From Thermoguttaceae bacterium (lineage in GTDB: Bacteria > Planctomycetota > Planctomycetia > Pirellulales > Thermoguttaceae), in the NCBI GenBank assembly GCA_017559825.1, contig JAFYQR010000227.1, positions 1 through 36,707 on the forward strand: a DNA stretch of 36,707 nt. The letters are read 5' to 3'. The position numbers and the translations under genes were made by a program. Of this stretch, positions 8,165-16,005 are shown in pieces. Each line of letters opens with the position of its first letter. Position 1 is the first letter of the stretch. Below the pieces are notes generated by a model. The model was not told the DNA's origin, ran no database searches, and was given only the letters and a program-made list of their open reading frames with translations.

Positions 8165-9526
8165 ATGCAACTCACTCGAAGAACTTTGTTGAAATCGACC
8201 GCCGTCGCCGCCCCTCTCCTCGTCGCCGGTCGCGTCCTCGGCCTCGACGCGCAAACCGCCCCGAGCGAACGCGTTAGAATCGGCGTCGTCGGGCTCGGCG
8301 GTCGCGGGACGTACATCGCGAACGTCGTTTCTCAAGCGAAAGACTGCGAACTCGTCGCCGTCTGCGACATTTTCAAGCCGCGCGTCGACGGTTACATGAA
8401 GAACCGCCCGCATCTCAAGGCTTACGACGATTTCCGCAAAATGATCGAAACGGAAAAACTCGACGGCGTCTGCTGCCAAACGGCGACGCACCAACGCGCT
8501 TGGGTCGCGATTCACTCGATGCTTTGCGGGGCGAACGTTTACATCGAAAAGCCGATGGCGCTGACGATTAAAGAAGGCCGCGCGATGGCCGACGCCGCGA
8601 AAAAACTCAAGAAAGTAACGCAAGTCGGGACGCAACAACGCTCCCTTCCGCTCTGCCGCTGGGCTTGCGAACAAATCGCAAACGGCGCGATCGGGAAAGT
8701 TAAGACGGTTCTCGTTCCGAACTTCGTCGGGCCGAACGTCGTTCCGGATAATGACCCGCGCTTCCAACTCGACCCGAAAGACTGCGAACCTTGGTGGGAT
8801 ATCTGGACGAACCAAGCGAAACTCCGCGCTTGCATTCCGGAAATCCAATACGGTTGGAGCAACTGGGGCGACTACGACGCCGGCGGTCTCTGTTTCGGCG
8901 TCTCCGGTTGGGGCACGCACTCGTTCGACCAAATGCAAATGGCTATCGGCACAAGCCTTACGGGCCCGACGCAACTCATTTTGGAAGAGCCGTGCGAAAT
9001 CCGCGACTCCGGCAAATTCACGAACCGCCCCTATTCGGAAGACGAAACCGGCGCCGATTATTACCATATGGCGAAGGTCGTCGGGCCGCGCGCTCGCGTG
9101 AAAGCGCTCTTCCCGAACGGCGTCGAAGCGCGTTTCGAACTCGACGGCGACCGCGGGCCGGGCCTCGGTTGCATCGTCGTCGGCGAAAAAGGCAAGCTCG
9201 AAATCAACCGCCACAAGATCGCGTCGAACCCGAAAGAGTTGGCCGCGTCGTTGCCGGAAGAAGCGAAAAACAAGCGCGACGAAACGATTTACCACGTCGA
9301 AAACTGGGCCGAATGCGTTAAGACCGGCGCGAAGTGCAACGCCGACGTCGAAATCGGCCAACGCTCGACGACGATTTGCGAGTTGATCAACATCGTCCGC
9401 GCGACGGCTCCGGTCGGCAAACCGATCTTCTGGGACGCCGAAAAAGAAGAATTCGGCAACCTGCCGGAAGGAAACGCGATGCTGTCGCGTCCGCGCCGCG
9501 AAGGTTGGGAACTCCCGAAAGTTTGA
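8165..9526 (+). CDS. Gfo/Idh/MocA family oxidoreductase, Tat-exported
   Basis: Second Gfo/Idh/MocA oxidoreductase of the window, 453 residues. The Tat signal is MQLTRRTLLKSTAVAAPLLV (twin arginines at 5-6). The NAD-binding Rossmann motif RIGVVGLGGRGTY spans about 38-50, AVCDIFKPR follows near 65-73, and the family motif YIEKPMALT has E128, K129, P130. The C-terminal region has the aromatic and glycine-rich content (WGDYDAGGLCFGVSGWGTHS) typical of planctomycete members. GAGG lies 7 bases upstream of the ATG, and a T-rich terminator follows the stop. It is only about 200 bp past the DUF1080 gene on the same strand. It probably oxidises or reduces a sugar outside the cytoplasm; substrate and direction are unknown. 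Confidence 0.9.
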   Translation: MQLTRRTLLKSTAVAAPLLVAGRVLGLDAQTAPSERVRIGVVGLGGRGTYIANVVSQAKDCELVAVCDIFKPRVDGYMKNRPHLKAYDDFRKMIETEKLDGVCCQTATHQRAWVAIHSMLCGANVYIEKPMALTIKEGRAMADAAKKLKKVTQVGTQQRSLPLCRWACEQIANGAIGKVKTVLVPNFVGPNVVPDNDPRFQLDPKDCEPWWDIWTNQAKLRACIPEIQYGWSNWGDYDAGGLCFGVSGWGTHSFDQMQMAIGTSLTGPTQLILEEPCEIRDSGKFTNRPYSEDETGADYYHMAKVVGPRARVKALFPNGVEARFELDGDRGPGLGCIVVGEKGKLEINRHKIASNPKELAASLPEEAKNKRDETIYHVENWAECVKTGAKCNADVEIGQRSTTICELINIVRATAPVGKPIFWDAEKEEFGNLPEGNAMLSRPRREGWELPKV

Positions 9527-9533
9527 TCTTTTT

Positions 9534-9586
9534 GAAAAGCGCCCGCTAGTTTCGCGTTTGCGATCCGGCGGGCGAACTTTTCTTTT
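9534..9586 (+). terminator. Rho-independent terminator after the second Gfo/Idh/MocA gene
   Basis: CGCCCGC (9540-9546) pairs with GCGGGCG (9568-9574). The stem is extended by GAAAAG (9534-9539) against CTTTTC (9577-9582) across a two-base bulge. The sequence continues as a T-rich run to 9586. It begins 8 bases past the stop codon. Confidence 0.7.
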
Positions 9587-9763
9587 ACTCCCGACGTCGA
9601 CCCGGTTTCGCGTTTTAACGTCGACGGTCGACGTCGCGGTTTACGTCGCGACGCTCGCTCCGCGTTTGCGAACGCCTCCGGATCGGCGGCGGTCGGCGTC
9701 GCCCTTTAACGTCGCGACGTTCAACCGCAAACGACGCAACCCGTTATTTTAGGAGTCTTTCCA

Positions 9764-10681
9764 ATGAAATTCAGTTCGATGAACCGCCGCGATTTCCTAC
9801 AAACGACCGCTTTCGCCGCGCTCTCCGCCGTTTTTGCCGATTCGGCGCGCGACCCGTTCGCCGCGCTCGCGCTCGCCGCCGAAGAACCGGCGCCGCTCGA
9901 TCCGAATCTTGTCGCGATTTTCTCCGACATTCACGTTCGCGAACCGGAGTCGTCGCAACAATCGTCGCGTTTTATTAAAAGCGTCGCGCAAATCTTGGCG
10001 ATGAACCCGCGTCCGGCGACGCTTCTGATTTACGGCGACGTCGCGTACGACGCCGGCAAACCCGAAGATTACAAGATTTTCCGCCGAATGGTCGAGCCGC
10101 TCGAAAAGGCCGGAATCCGTTGGGAAGTCGCGATGGGGAACCACGACCGCCTCGAAAATTATCGCGCCGTTTTTCCGGAGCGTTTCGAGAAGGCGCCGAT
10201 TTTCAAAAATCGCCACGTCAATATCGTCGAGACGCCGCGCGCCGACTTCATCCTTCTCGACTCGTACCTCAAGGGCGAAGTGCGCGGCGAAATCGACCCG
10301 GCGCAACGCGAATGGCTCGCCGAAACGCTGAAAAAATACGTCGACAAGCCGGTTTTCGTCGGCTGCCATCACCCGCTGTCCGAAACGCTCTTGACCGAAA
10401 CGCTCCTCGCGTGCCCGAAATTCTCCGGCTACCTCTTCGGGCATTGGCATTGGTGGACGGTCGAGACGCGCGAAAACGTTCCCACCGTTTGTTTTCCGTC
10501 GATCGGACACTGGGGCGATATGGGTTTCGTTACGCTCAATTTAACCGAAAAGAACGCGATTTTCACGCCGACGATCGACGCGTACCTCCTGCCGGGTTGG
10601 CACACGCGCAAGCCGGTCGAGGACGTTCCGGCGTACCTCGCGACGCTAAACGCCAAAATCGCGACGCTTCCGCTTCGCTAA
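9764..10681 (+). CDS. Calcineurin-like metallophosphoesterase, Tat-exported
   Basis: Dinuclear metal phosphoesterase of the calcineurin-like (Metallophos) superfamily, 305 residues. The N-terminus holds a Tat signal (MNRRDFLQTTAFAALSAVFA, residues 6-25). All five metal-site blocks are present in order: FSDIHV (D55, H57), YGDVAYD (D92), GNHD (N126, H127, D128), GCHHP near 213-217, and GHWHW near 229-233. Exported members hydrolyse phosphomonoesters or phosphodiesters; the substrate cannot be read from sequence. AGGAG lies 8 bases before the ATG at 9764, which supports this start over the internal methionine at residue 6. It shares the strand and export route of the two genes before it, and a terminator follows about 150 bp after the stop. 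Confidence 0.9.
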   Translation: MKFSSMNRRDFLQTTAFAALSAVFADSARDPFAALALAAEEPAPLDPNLVAIFSDIHVREPESSQQSSRFIKSVAQILAMNPRPATLLIYGDVAYDAGKPEDYKIFRRMVEPLEKAGIRWEVAMGNHDRLENYRAVFPERFEKAPIFKNRHVNIVETPRADFILLDSYLKGEVRGEIDPAQREWLAETLKKYVDKPVFVGCHHPLSETLLTETLLACPKFSGYLFGHWHWWTVETRENVPTVCFPSIGHWGDMGFVTLNLTEKNAIFTPTIDAYLLPGWHTRKPVEDVPAYLATLNAKIATLPLR

Positions 10682-10827
10682 CCGGCGTTCGTTCGGGGAA
10701 AAGCGACGCTCGAAACGCGTCCGTCCGTAATCGACGCGCCCCTTCTCTTGCCGACGCGACCTTAGAACGCGTCGACGCTTAAGATATAAACCGTTAAACG
10801 GCGGACGCTAACAACTCGAAACCAAAC

Positions 10828-10866
10828 GCGCGGCGTCGGTTTTCCGTTCGCCGCGCCTCTTTTTCG
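10828..10866 (+). terminator. Rho-independent terminator between convergent genes
   Basis: Perfect 8-bp stem GCGCGGCG (10828-10835) and CGCCGCGC (10849-10856) with a 13-base loop, followed on the plus strand by CTCTTTTTCG. It ends the phosphoesterase transcript. The minus side is followed by GTTTGGTTTC, so it may also serve the convergent sugar-isomerase gene weakly. Confidence 0.7.
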
Positions 10867-10917
10867 TTCGCAGTTTGCTTTTCAAGCAAATTTCCGTTTC
10901 GTTCGGTCGCCGCGCGC

Positions 10918-11901
10918 TTACGCAAAGAGCGCGCGCATCTTTTCCAAACCGACTTTCGCTTGTTCGAGCGGACTCATTTCCTTGCGGTAGTTCGGGTTAA
11001 AGAGTTCGAGCGACAGCGCGCCGTCGAAACCGTTCGCAAGAAGCGTCGCCAAAATTTCGCGAAGCGGCGCGACGCCGTCGCCGGGAAAGACGCGGTCGGA
11101 GTCGTTTAACTTTTCGCGCTCCGGCGTTCCGGGATAGTCGTTCAGATGGAAGATCGGGAGCGCTTTGCCGTCGATTAAGTTCAAGCCCGCGAAGGAGTTG
11201 CCGCCGCGGTACAGGTGATAAGCGTCGAGCAGAAGCGCGGCGTCGGAACGGCCCGTTTCGGCGCAAATCGCCAACGCGTCGGAGAGTTTTCCGAGCGTCG
11301 CCGACGCGCCCCAAGTTTCGAGAAGCGGGCGAACGCCGATCGGTTCGCAAAGTTCCAAAACGGCGCGATAACGGTCGGCAACCGCGGAAAGCGGGATTTT
11401 TTCGTTCGCGCCGGACGCCGGAGCCGCGACGCAAGCGCAACCGATCGCCGCCAACGCCTCCGCTTCGCGCTTCAATTGCTCCAAACCGGCGGCGCGACGG
11501 TCGGCGTCGTCGACGATCCAAGGCGCGAAACCGATCCCGCCCTCGACGCGCATCCCCTCGCCGTCCAACCACTTGCGCAACTCGGCCAATTTTGCCGGCG
11601 AGTAATTGTCGGAATACGCTTGAAGGCGCGTCAGCCAAATTTCGACCGAGCGATACCCGGCGGCGCGCGCGATTTTCAGCTCCTCCGTCAACGGCAGATT
11701 ATACGCCAAAATCGTTCCGGTATTCAAGCAAAAACGAACTTTGCTCGCGTCCAGTTTCGACGCGTTTTCCTTCGCGGCGTTCGTCAAAGCGGTTTCTTGC
11801 GCAGACGCCGACTCGGAAACGGTCGAAACGCCTAGCGCGGCGGCCCCGATTCCTCCGGCAAACGTCCCTAAAAAAGCGCGTCGCGTCGATTTTCGATCCA
11901 T
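10918..11901 (-). CDS. Sugar phosphate isomerase/epimerase family protein, Tat-exported
   Basis: TIM-barrel protein of the xylose isomerase-like (AP endonuclease 2 / IolE) superfamily, 327 residues. The N-terminal MDRKSTRRAFLGTFAGGIGA is a Tat signal with the twin arginines at 7-8. Barrel landmarks include ARAAGYRSVEIWLTRLQAYS, LLETWGAS (metal-ligand glutamate), ALLLDAYHLYRGGN (Asp and His ligands), IFHLNDYPG (His ligand) and GALSLELFNP (glutamate). These are the expected divalent-metal positions. The start at 11901 has a strong GGGAGAGG site just upstream; the longer in-frame start at 11988 lacks that and precedes the Tat signal with a basic tail. Exported members in planctomycetes are usually annotated without a substrate. 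The neighbourhood suggests epimerisation or lyase action on an oxidised sugar. Confidence 0.88.
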   Translation of the reverse strand: MDRKSTRRAFLGTFAGGIGAAALGVSTVSESASAQETALTNAAKENASKLDASKVRFCLNTGTILAYNLPLTEELKIARAAGYRSVEIWLTRLQAYSDNYSPAKLAELRKWLDGEGMRVEGGIGFAPWIVDDADRRAAGLEQLKREAEALAAIGCACVAAPASGANEKIPLSAVADRYRAVLELCEPIGVRPLLETWGASATLGKLSDALAICAETGRSDAALLLDAYHLYRGGNSFAGLNLIDGKALPIFHLNDYPGTPEREKLNDSDRVFPGDGVAPLREILATLLANGFDGALSLELFNPNYRKEMSPLEQAKVGLEKMRALFA

Positions 11902-12332
11902 TTTTCCTCTCCCGTCGCGATGGTTTTCGTTTTCAAAAAGATCAATAAAAGCTGAACGACGCGGCGTTTTCCTCCGCGCCGTTTTCAATTTTGTTTTATT
12001 GTCGCGGCGCCGCCCCGCCGATTCGCGCCAATTTCGACGCCGCCCGGTTAAACGCCGGAACTTCTCGCGGTTCGCGCTTTCGAACGCCGTCGACGCCCCG
12101 CGTTTGATTTCCTTCGTTCTCGCTCAAAAATCAAACGCCGTCGAAACGCGTCTCGCTCGCCGACGAACATTGAAAACGTTCCAATATTTCCGCCGCCTCG
12201 CCGATTCGCGCTCGCGCCGCCGTTTCCAACGTTTTTTTTGCTCAAATATCAAAAACAAACGCCGTCGAGACGTTTTCGCTCGACGACGCACGGCGAAAAT
12301 CGCGCCCAAACCGTCGAACGTATGAAACGCGG
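11902..12332. other. 431-bp intergenic region with a duplicated hairpin
   Basis: This gap lies between the rsgA stop and the start of the exported sugar isomerase, both on the minus strand. No gene is credible. Two related segments, about 12121-12177 and 12239-12300, share the pattern GCTCAAAnATCAAA followed by AACGCCGTCGARACG and a TCGCTCG-type half stem. The second makes a good terminator for rsgA, listed separately. No clear promoter for the isomerase gene was found. Confidence 0.45.
12263..12285 (-). terminator. Probable terminator of rsgA
   Basis: Perfect 7-bp stem CGTCGAG / CTCGACG with a 9-base loop, about 50 bases past the rsgA stop. On the minus strand it is followed by GCGTTTGTTTTTGAT. 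A degenerate copy of the same hairpin and T-rich tail occurs at about 12141-12167. Confidence 0.55.
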
Positions 12333-13598
12333 CTACTCAAGTTTATCCATTTTCTCCATTTCGCCGGAGCGCAACGCCAAGTAGCTTTCGTAACGCCGCG
12401 CGTCGAGCCGACCGTCGGCGACGGCGTCCTTCACGGCGCACGACGCTTCGCAAACGTGGGCGCAGTCGGGAAATTTGCACAGATTTTCGTAAGGGCGCAA
12501 GTCGCGGTAGTAGCCGACAACCTCCTCCGGCGCGAAGTCCCAGAGCATGAACTGACGAATGCCGGGCGTGTCGACGACGTAACCGCCGAACGACAGCTTC
12601 AGGAGACGAGCGGTCGTCGTCGTGTGCTTGCCCTTATGATTTTCGCGGCTGACCTCGCCGACGCGCAAGTTCAAGTTCGGGTCGATCGCGTTCAACGCCG
12701 ACGACTTCCCGACCCCGCTTTGTCCGACGACGACGCTTTCCTTCCCGACCAAAAGGCGACGCATACGGTCGAGATTGAAACCGGTCTTCGCGCTGAAAAG
12801 AACGGTTTTGCACCCGGTTTTCGCGTAAACGCCGACCAACGGCTGCAAGGACGCGGGATCGACCAAGTCGATTTTATTGATACAGATTACCGGTTTTATC
12901 CCGGACCGTTCGCAAGTAACGAGCAAACGGTCGATCAGGTTCGGTTTCAAGCGCGGCTCGGCGGCGCTCGTTACGATCAACGCCTGCTCGACGTTCGCGA
13001 CGACGACGTGTTTGCGCTTCCAACTCGTTCGACTCAACGTTCCTCGGCGCGGCTCGACCCGTTCGACGACGCCCTCCAAGCGCCCGTCCGGAAGTTGCGC
13101 GTCCCGAAAATAAACGCGGTCGCCGGCGACGACGATTTGACGCTGGTTCGTCGAAAGCGTCTTCAGCACCCGCCGCGTCGCGCAAGAATAAACGCGGCCT
13201 TCCTCGTCCTCGACGTAAGAAACGAGCCCGTGCACACGCAACACGCGCCCCTTGCGACAGACGCTCAAATCGACGTCGGGCAGGACCGCGAAGTCGCCGA
13301 CCTCGCCGGACGGATTCTCCGCGCCGACAAACGTTCCGACGACGGTTCGCCGCCGCGTCGCGTCGCTCTTCCCGACGACCCGCTCTCCGCTCGACGCGTC
13401 GTCGACGGCGTTCGCGGGGCCGCTAAAATTCGCCGAATCGTCAAAATCGTCCGAACCGTTTCCCAACGCATCGGCTGCGGAGCGATTTTCGTTGTACCGC
13501 CGCGTCCAGTCGACGACTCGCGTTCGGTCGTTGCGGTTGCGTTTGAAATCGACGCGAATTTTCGCCGACCCGCCGCCCTTTCGTTTTTTCGCGCTCAA
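12333..13598 (-). CDS. rsgA: Ribosome small-subunit GTPase RsgA
   Basis: Circularly permuted GTPase (YjeQ/EngC) that helps late maturation of the 30S subunit. In 421-residue numbering, an OB-fold region lies near 110-185, followed by the permuted G motifs: G4 NKID (241-244), G1 GQSGVGKSS (292-300) and G3 DTPG (343-346). The C-terminal zinc knuckle has C374, C379, H381 and C387. The first 100 residues are a charged, low-complexity extension beginning with a basic KKRK segment, longer than in the E. coli protein. No ATG fits the N-terminus. Two TTG codons (13604 and 13598) are possible; GGGAG sits 6 bases before the second and touches the first, so 13598 is preferred. The gene lies downstream of accD on the same strand. 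Confidence 0.93.
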   Translation of the reverse strand: MSAKKRKGGGSAKIRVDFKRNRNDRTRVVDWTRRYNENRSAADALGNGSDDFDDSANFSGPANAVDDASSGERVVGKSDATRRRTVVGTFVGAENPSGEVGDFAVLPDVDLSVCRKGRVLRVHGLVSYVEDEEGRVYSCATRRVLKTLSTNQRQIVVAGDRVYFRDAQLPDGRLEGVVERVEPRRGTLSRTSWKRKHVVVANVEQALIVTSAAEPRLKPNLIDRLLVTCERSGIKPVICINKIDLVDPASLQPLVGVYAKTGCKTVLFSAKTGFNLDRMRRLLVGKESVVVGQSGVGKSSALNAIDPNLNLRVGEVSRENHKGKHTTTTARLLKLSFGGYVVDTPGIRQFMLWDFAPEEVVGYYRDLRPYENLCKFPDCAHVCEASCAVKDAVADGRLDARRYESYLALRSGEMEKMDKLE

Positions 13599-13830
13599 AT
13601 TCAACTCCCGTCGTTTCGTCGTTCGCCGTCTTTTGTCGTTAAATTCGTTTTAATCGACGCCGATAGCCCTTCCGTCGTCGTTCGCGCGGCTCCGAACGCC
13701 GGTTACAAACCGCAAACTCGCCGCGTTCTCGCCGCCGCGCTCGAACTCGTCGTTAGTATTAATGACGACTCGCGCCGACGTTTCGTCTCCAACGCCGCGC
13801 GGAGAGGCGCGTTCCGCCCCTTTTTAGCCG

Positions 13831-14676
13831 TTATTTGCAACAATAATCGACGGCGCGGGCCAACTCGCTCTTCATGTCGCGCCGCGAGACGATGCGGTCG
13901 ATAAAGCCGTGTTCAAGAAGAAACTCGCTCGTTTGGAACCCGGCCGGCAGCTCCGCTCGAATAGTCGCCTTGATCGTTCGCGGCCCGGCGAAGCCGATCA
14001 ACGCTTTCGGCTCGGCGAAAACAAGATCGCCCAACGCCGCGAAACTCGCCGCGACGCCGCCCATCGTCGGGTTCGTCAAGACGGAAATGAAGAGCCCGCC
14101 CGCTTTATGGAAACGCGCCAGCGCCGCCGACGTTTTCGCCATCTGCATCAGCGAGAAAATCCCCTCGTGCATCCGCGCGCCGCCGCCGGAGCCGGAAACG
14201 ACGATCAACGGCAAGTTCTGCTCCTGCGCCCGCTCGATCGCTCGCGTCAGCTTTTCGCCGACGACGGAACCCATGCTCCCCATGATGAAGCGAGAGTCGG
14301 TAACGGCGAACGCGACTTTGCGAGCGCGCACCCGTCCGCATCCGGAAACGATCGCGTCGCGAAGGCCGGTCGCTTTGCGATCGTCGCCGAGACGCTCCTT
14401 GTACGATTTTCTATCGCGAAAATTCAACGGGTCTCCGGCGATCATGTCGGCGTCCCATTCCTCGAACGTTCCCTCGTCGAGCGTTTGCGCGATCCGTTCC
14501 TGCGCGGTGAGCGCCCAGTGATAGTCGCACTCGGGGCACGTTCCCAACCGACGTTGCGCTTCTTTGCGGAAGATCGTCGCTTGACAACCGGGACACCGCA
14601 CCCAAAGGCCCTCGGGAACGCCGCGTTTACGTTTCGTTTCGTCGCCTTTCGTTTCGTCGGAATCTTGCCAACCCAT
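13831..14676 (-). CDS. accD: Acetyl-CoA carboxylase carboxyltransferase subunit beta (AccD)
   Basis: Beta half of the carboxyltransferase that moves carboxyl from biotin carrier protein to acetyl-CoA, making malonyl-CoA for fatty acid synthesis. The 281 residues fit the family. The N-terminal zinc ribbon is complete (C28, C31, C47, C50 in CPGC and CPEC). Family blocks follow: [50 protein letters not shown] and [12 protein letters not shown]. It acts as a heterotetramer with AccA, which is not in the window. AGGA lies 10 bases before the ATG. The gene is 89 bp downstream of rpe on the same strand, and a promoter-like pair overlaps the rpe stop. It may be transcribed both with rpe and by itself. 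Confidence 0.96.
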   Translation of the reverse strand: MGWQDSDETKGDETKRKRGVPEGLWVRCPGCQATIFRKEAQRRLGTCPECDYHWALTAQERIAQTLDEGTFEEWDADMIAGDPLNFRDRKSYKERLGDDRKATGLRDAIVSGCGRVRARKVAFAVTDSRFIMGSMGSVVGEKLTRAIERAQEQNLPLIVVSGSGGGARMHEGIFSLMQMAKTSAALARFHKAGGLFISVLTNPTMGGVAASFAALGDLVFAEPKALIGFAGPRTIKATIRAELPAGFQTSEFLLEHGFIDRIVSRRDMKSELARAVDYCCK

Positions 14677-14740
14677 CCGTTCGGTTTCCTAATTAACGTT
14701 TCGTTTAAAGCTGTTCGCAATGTTATTTTTTATCGTCGCC

Positions 14741-14769
14741 GGTTTTATCGTTTCAGCTCGCGACGTCAA
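14741..14769 (-). promoter_or_regulatory. Possible promoter for accD
   Basis: On the minus strand TTGACG (14764-14769) overlaps the rpe stop and is followed after 16 bp by TAAAAC (14742-14747). The -35 matches 5 of 6 and the -10 matches 4 of 6 consensus positions. It lies about 65 bp upstream of the accD start. Confidence 0.4.
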
Positions 14770-15485
14770 CGATTCCCGCCGCGAGCCTCGAGCGCGAGTC
14801 GCTTTAAGAGCGCGAGTCGGCGACCGTAATCGTCGGCTTTGAAGACTCCGGTTCCGGCGACGAAGAGGTTCGCTCCCGCTTCCGCGGCGGCGCCTATCGT
14901 TACCGGGTCGATTCCGCCGTCGATTTCGATCAACGCGTCCGGCCGGGCGACCGAGCGCAACTTCCGCACGACGTCGAGCGCTTGCGGACAAAACTTTTGC
15001 CCGCCGAACCCGGCTTTCACGCTCATCGTCAGCAAAATATCGGCTTCGTCGACGAACGGCAAGACCCGCTCGACCGGCGTTCCCAAGTCGAGAACGAGCC
15101 CCGGCGCGGCGCCGAGTTCGCGAATGCGGCGCAAAAGGGGCGTCGGGTTCGGCGCGGCCTCGATATGAATCGAGAGCGAATCGGCGCCCGCGTTTCGGAA
15201 CGGCTCCAAATATTTTTCCGGCTCGACGATCATCAGGTGAACGTCGAGTTTAAGGTCGGTGACTTTGCGCAACGACGCGACGACCGGAACGCCGATACTG
15301 ATGTTCGGCACGAGCCGTCCGTCCATCACGTCGACGTGCAAAACCTGCGCGCCCCCCGCTTCCAAACGGCGAACCTCGCGCTCGAGATTCGCAAAGTCGG
15401 CGGCCAATAACGACGGAGCGATCGTCGCGCCGTCTCGCGCCAGCTCCGCCGTCCAAGTTCCGGGATTCGTCGTCGTTTCGCCCAT
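14766..15485 (-). CDS. rpe: Ribulose-phosphate 3-epimerase
   Basis: Cytoplasmic TIM-barrel enzyme that interconverts D-ribulose 5-phosphate and D-xylulose 5-phosphate in the pentose phosphate pathway. The 239 residues are near the usual 220, with a short N-terminal extension. Signature blocks are present: IAPSLLAADFANLEREV (about 22-38), VLHVDVMDGRLVPNISIG (metal His and Asp), LKLDVHLMIVEPEKYL, TMSVKAGFGGQKF (usually VNPGFGGQ, here with KA), IEIDGGI (metal Asp) and the phosphate-binding LFVAGTGVFKADD. Metal ligands and the catalytic aspartates are intact. AGCGAGG stands close to the ATG. The gene is divergent from topA and leads a minus-strand run with accD and rsgA. Confidence 0.95.
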   Translation of the reverse strand: MGETTTNPGTWTAELARDGATIAPSLLAADFANLEREVRRLEAGGAQVLHVDVMDGRLVPNISIGVPVVASLRKVTDLKLDVHLMIVEPEKYLEPFRNAGADSLSIHIEAAPNPTPLLRRIRELGAAPGLVLDLGTPVERVLPFVDEADILLTMSVKAGFGGQKFCPQALDVVRKLRSVARPDALIEIDGGIDPVTIGAAAEAGANLFVAGTGVFKADDYGRRLALLKRLALEARGGNR

Positions 15486-15574
15486 CGCCTCGCTCTTTTC
15501 CGTTTTTTCGTCGAGCGGCCCGTTTCGAGCCGTCGTTGGAAAGCCGCCGAAATCGCTCGGCGCCCTTTATATTA

Positions 15575-15601
15575 AGTATATCGAAACGCGCTCGATTTCA
15601 A
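15575..15601 (-). promoter_or_regulatory. Possible promoter for rpe
   Basis: On the minus strand TTGAAA (15596-15601) is followed by TATACT (15575-15580). Spacing is 15 bp, shorter than the best 17. The segment is AT-rich and 90 bp upstream of the rpe start. The -10 continues as TATACTTAAT, similar to two other candidates in the window. Confidence 0.4.
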
Positions 15602-15862
15602 AGGCCCCGCGCCCCCTCTTTCTTGCGTCTTTTTGTGAAAATCGTCGAAAGGGGCGAGGAAATCGCCCGCCGACTCCGCCCCGTTCGCCCGTTTTCCCCG
15701 ATCGTTAAAGTCGGCGTCCGGTTTCCTGGAACAAAATCCAACTTTTCAAACAAAATAAACGGTTTTCCTCGCTTTCGTTCCCCCGCGGTCAATTTCGGCT
15801 CCGCAAGCGGCGCGGGAAATTGGTAAAATCGTATTTTTTTAACGAAATCTTGCGGAAAGCGC

Positions 15863-15891
15863 TTGACAAAATTTGCGCCCCGGGGAAAAAT
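15863..15891 (+). promoter_or_regulatory. Sigma70-like promoter for topA
   Basis: A perfect TTGACA (15863-15868) is followed after 17 bp by AAAAAT (15886-15891, 4 of 6 matches). Transcription would start near 15898, giving a leader of about 108 nt before the topA ATG. The rest of the 520-bp gap between rpe and topA (15486-16005) holds only the rpe promoter candidate and no gene. Confidence 0.6.
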
Positions 15892-16005
15892 ACTCGAAGA
15901 GCCTTCGGCGGCGGAGTCCGCTCGGTCGGTTCGCCGTCCGACTTGCCCGCTCTCCTTATTTTACCCATTTATCCCGTTTTATCGACAACGAAACTTTTCG
16001 ACGCA

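Noticed and set aside
15820..16005. N-terminal extension of topA by 62 codons
   Set aside because: It overlaps the TTGACA promoter and TopA homology begins only at 16006.
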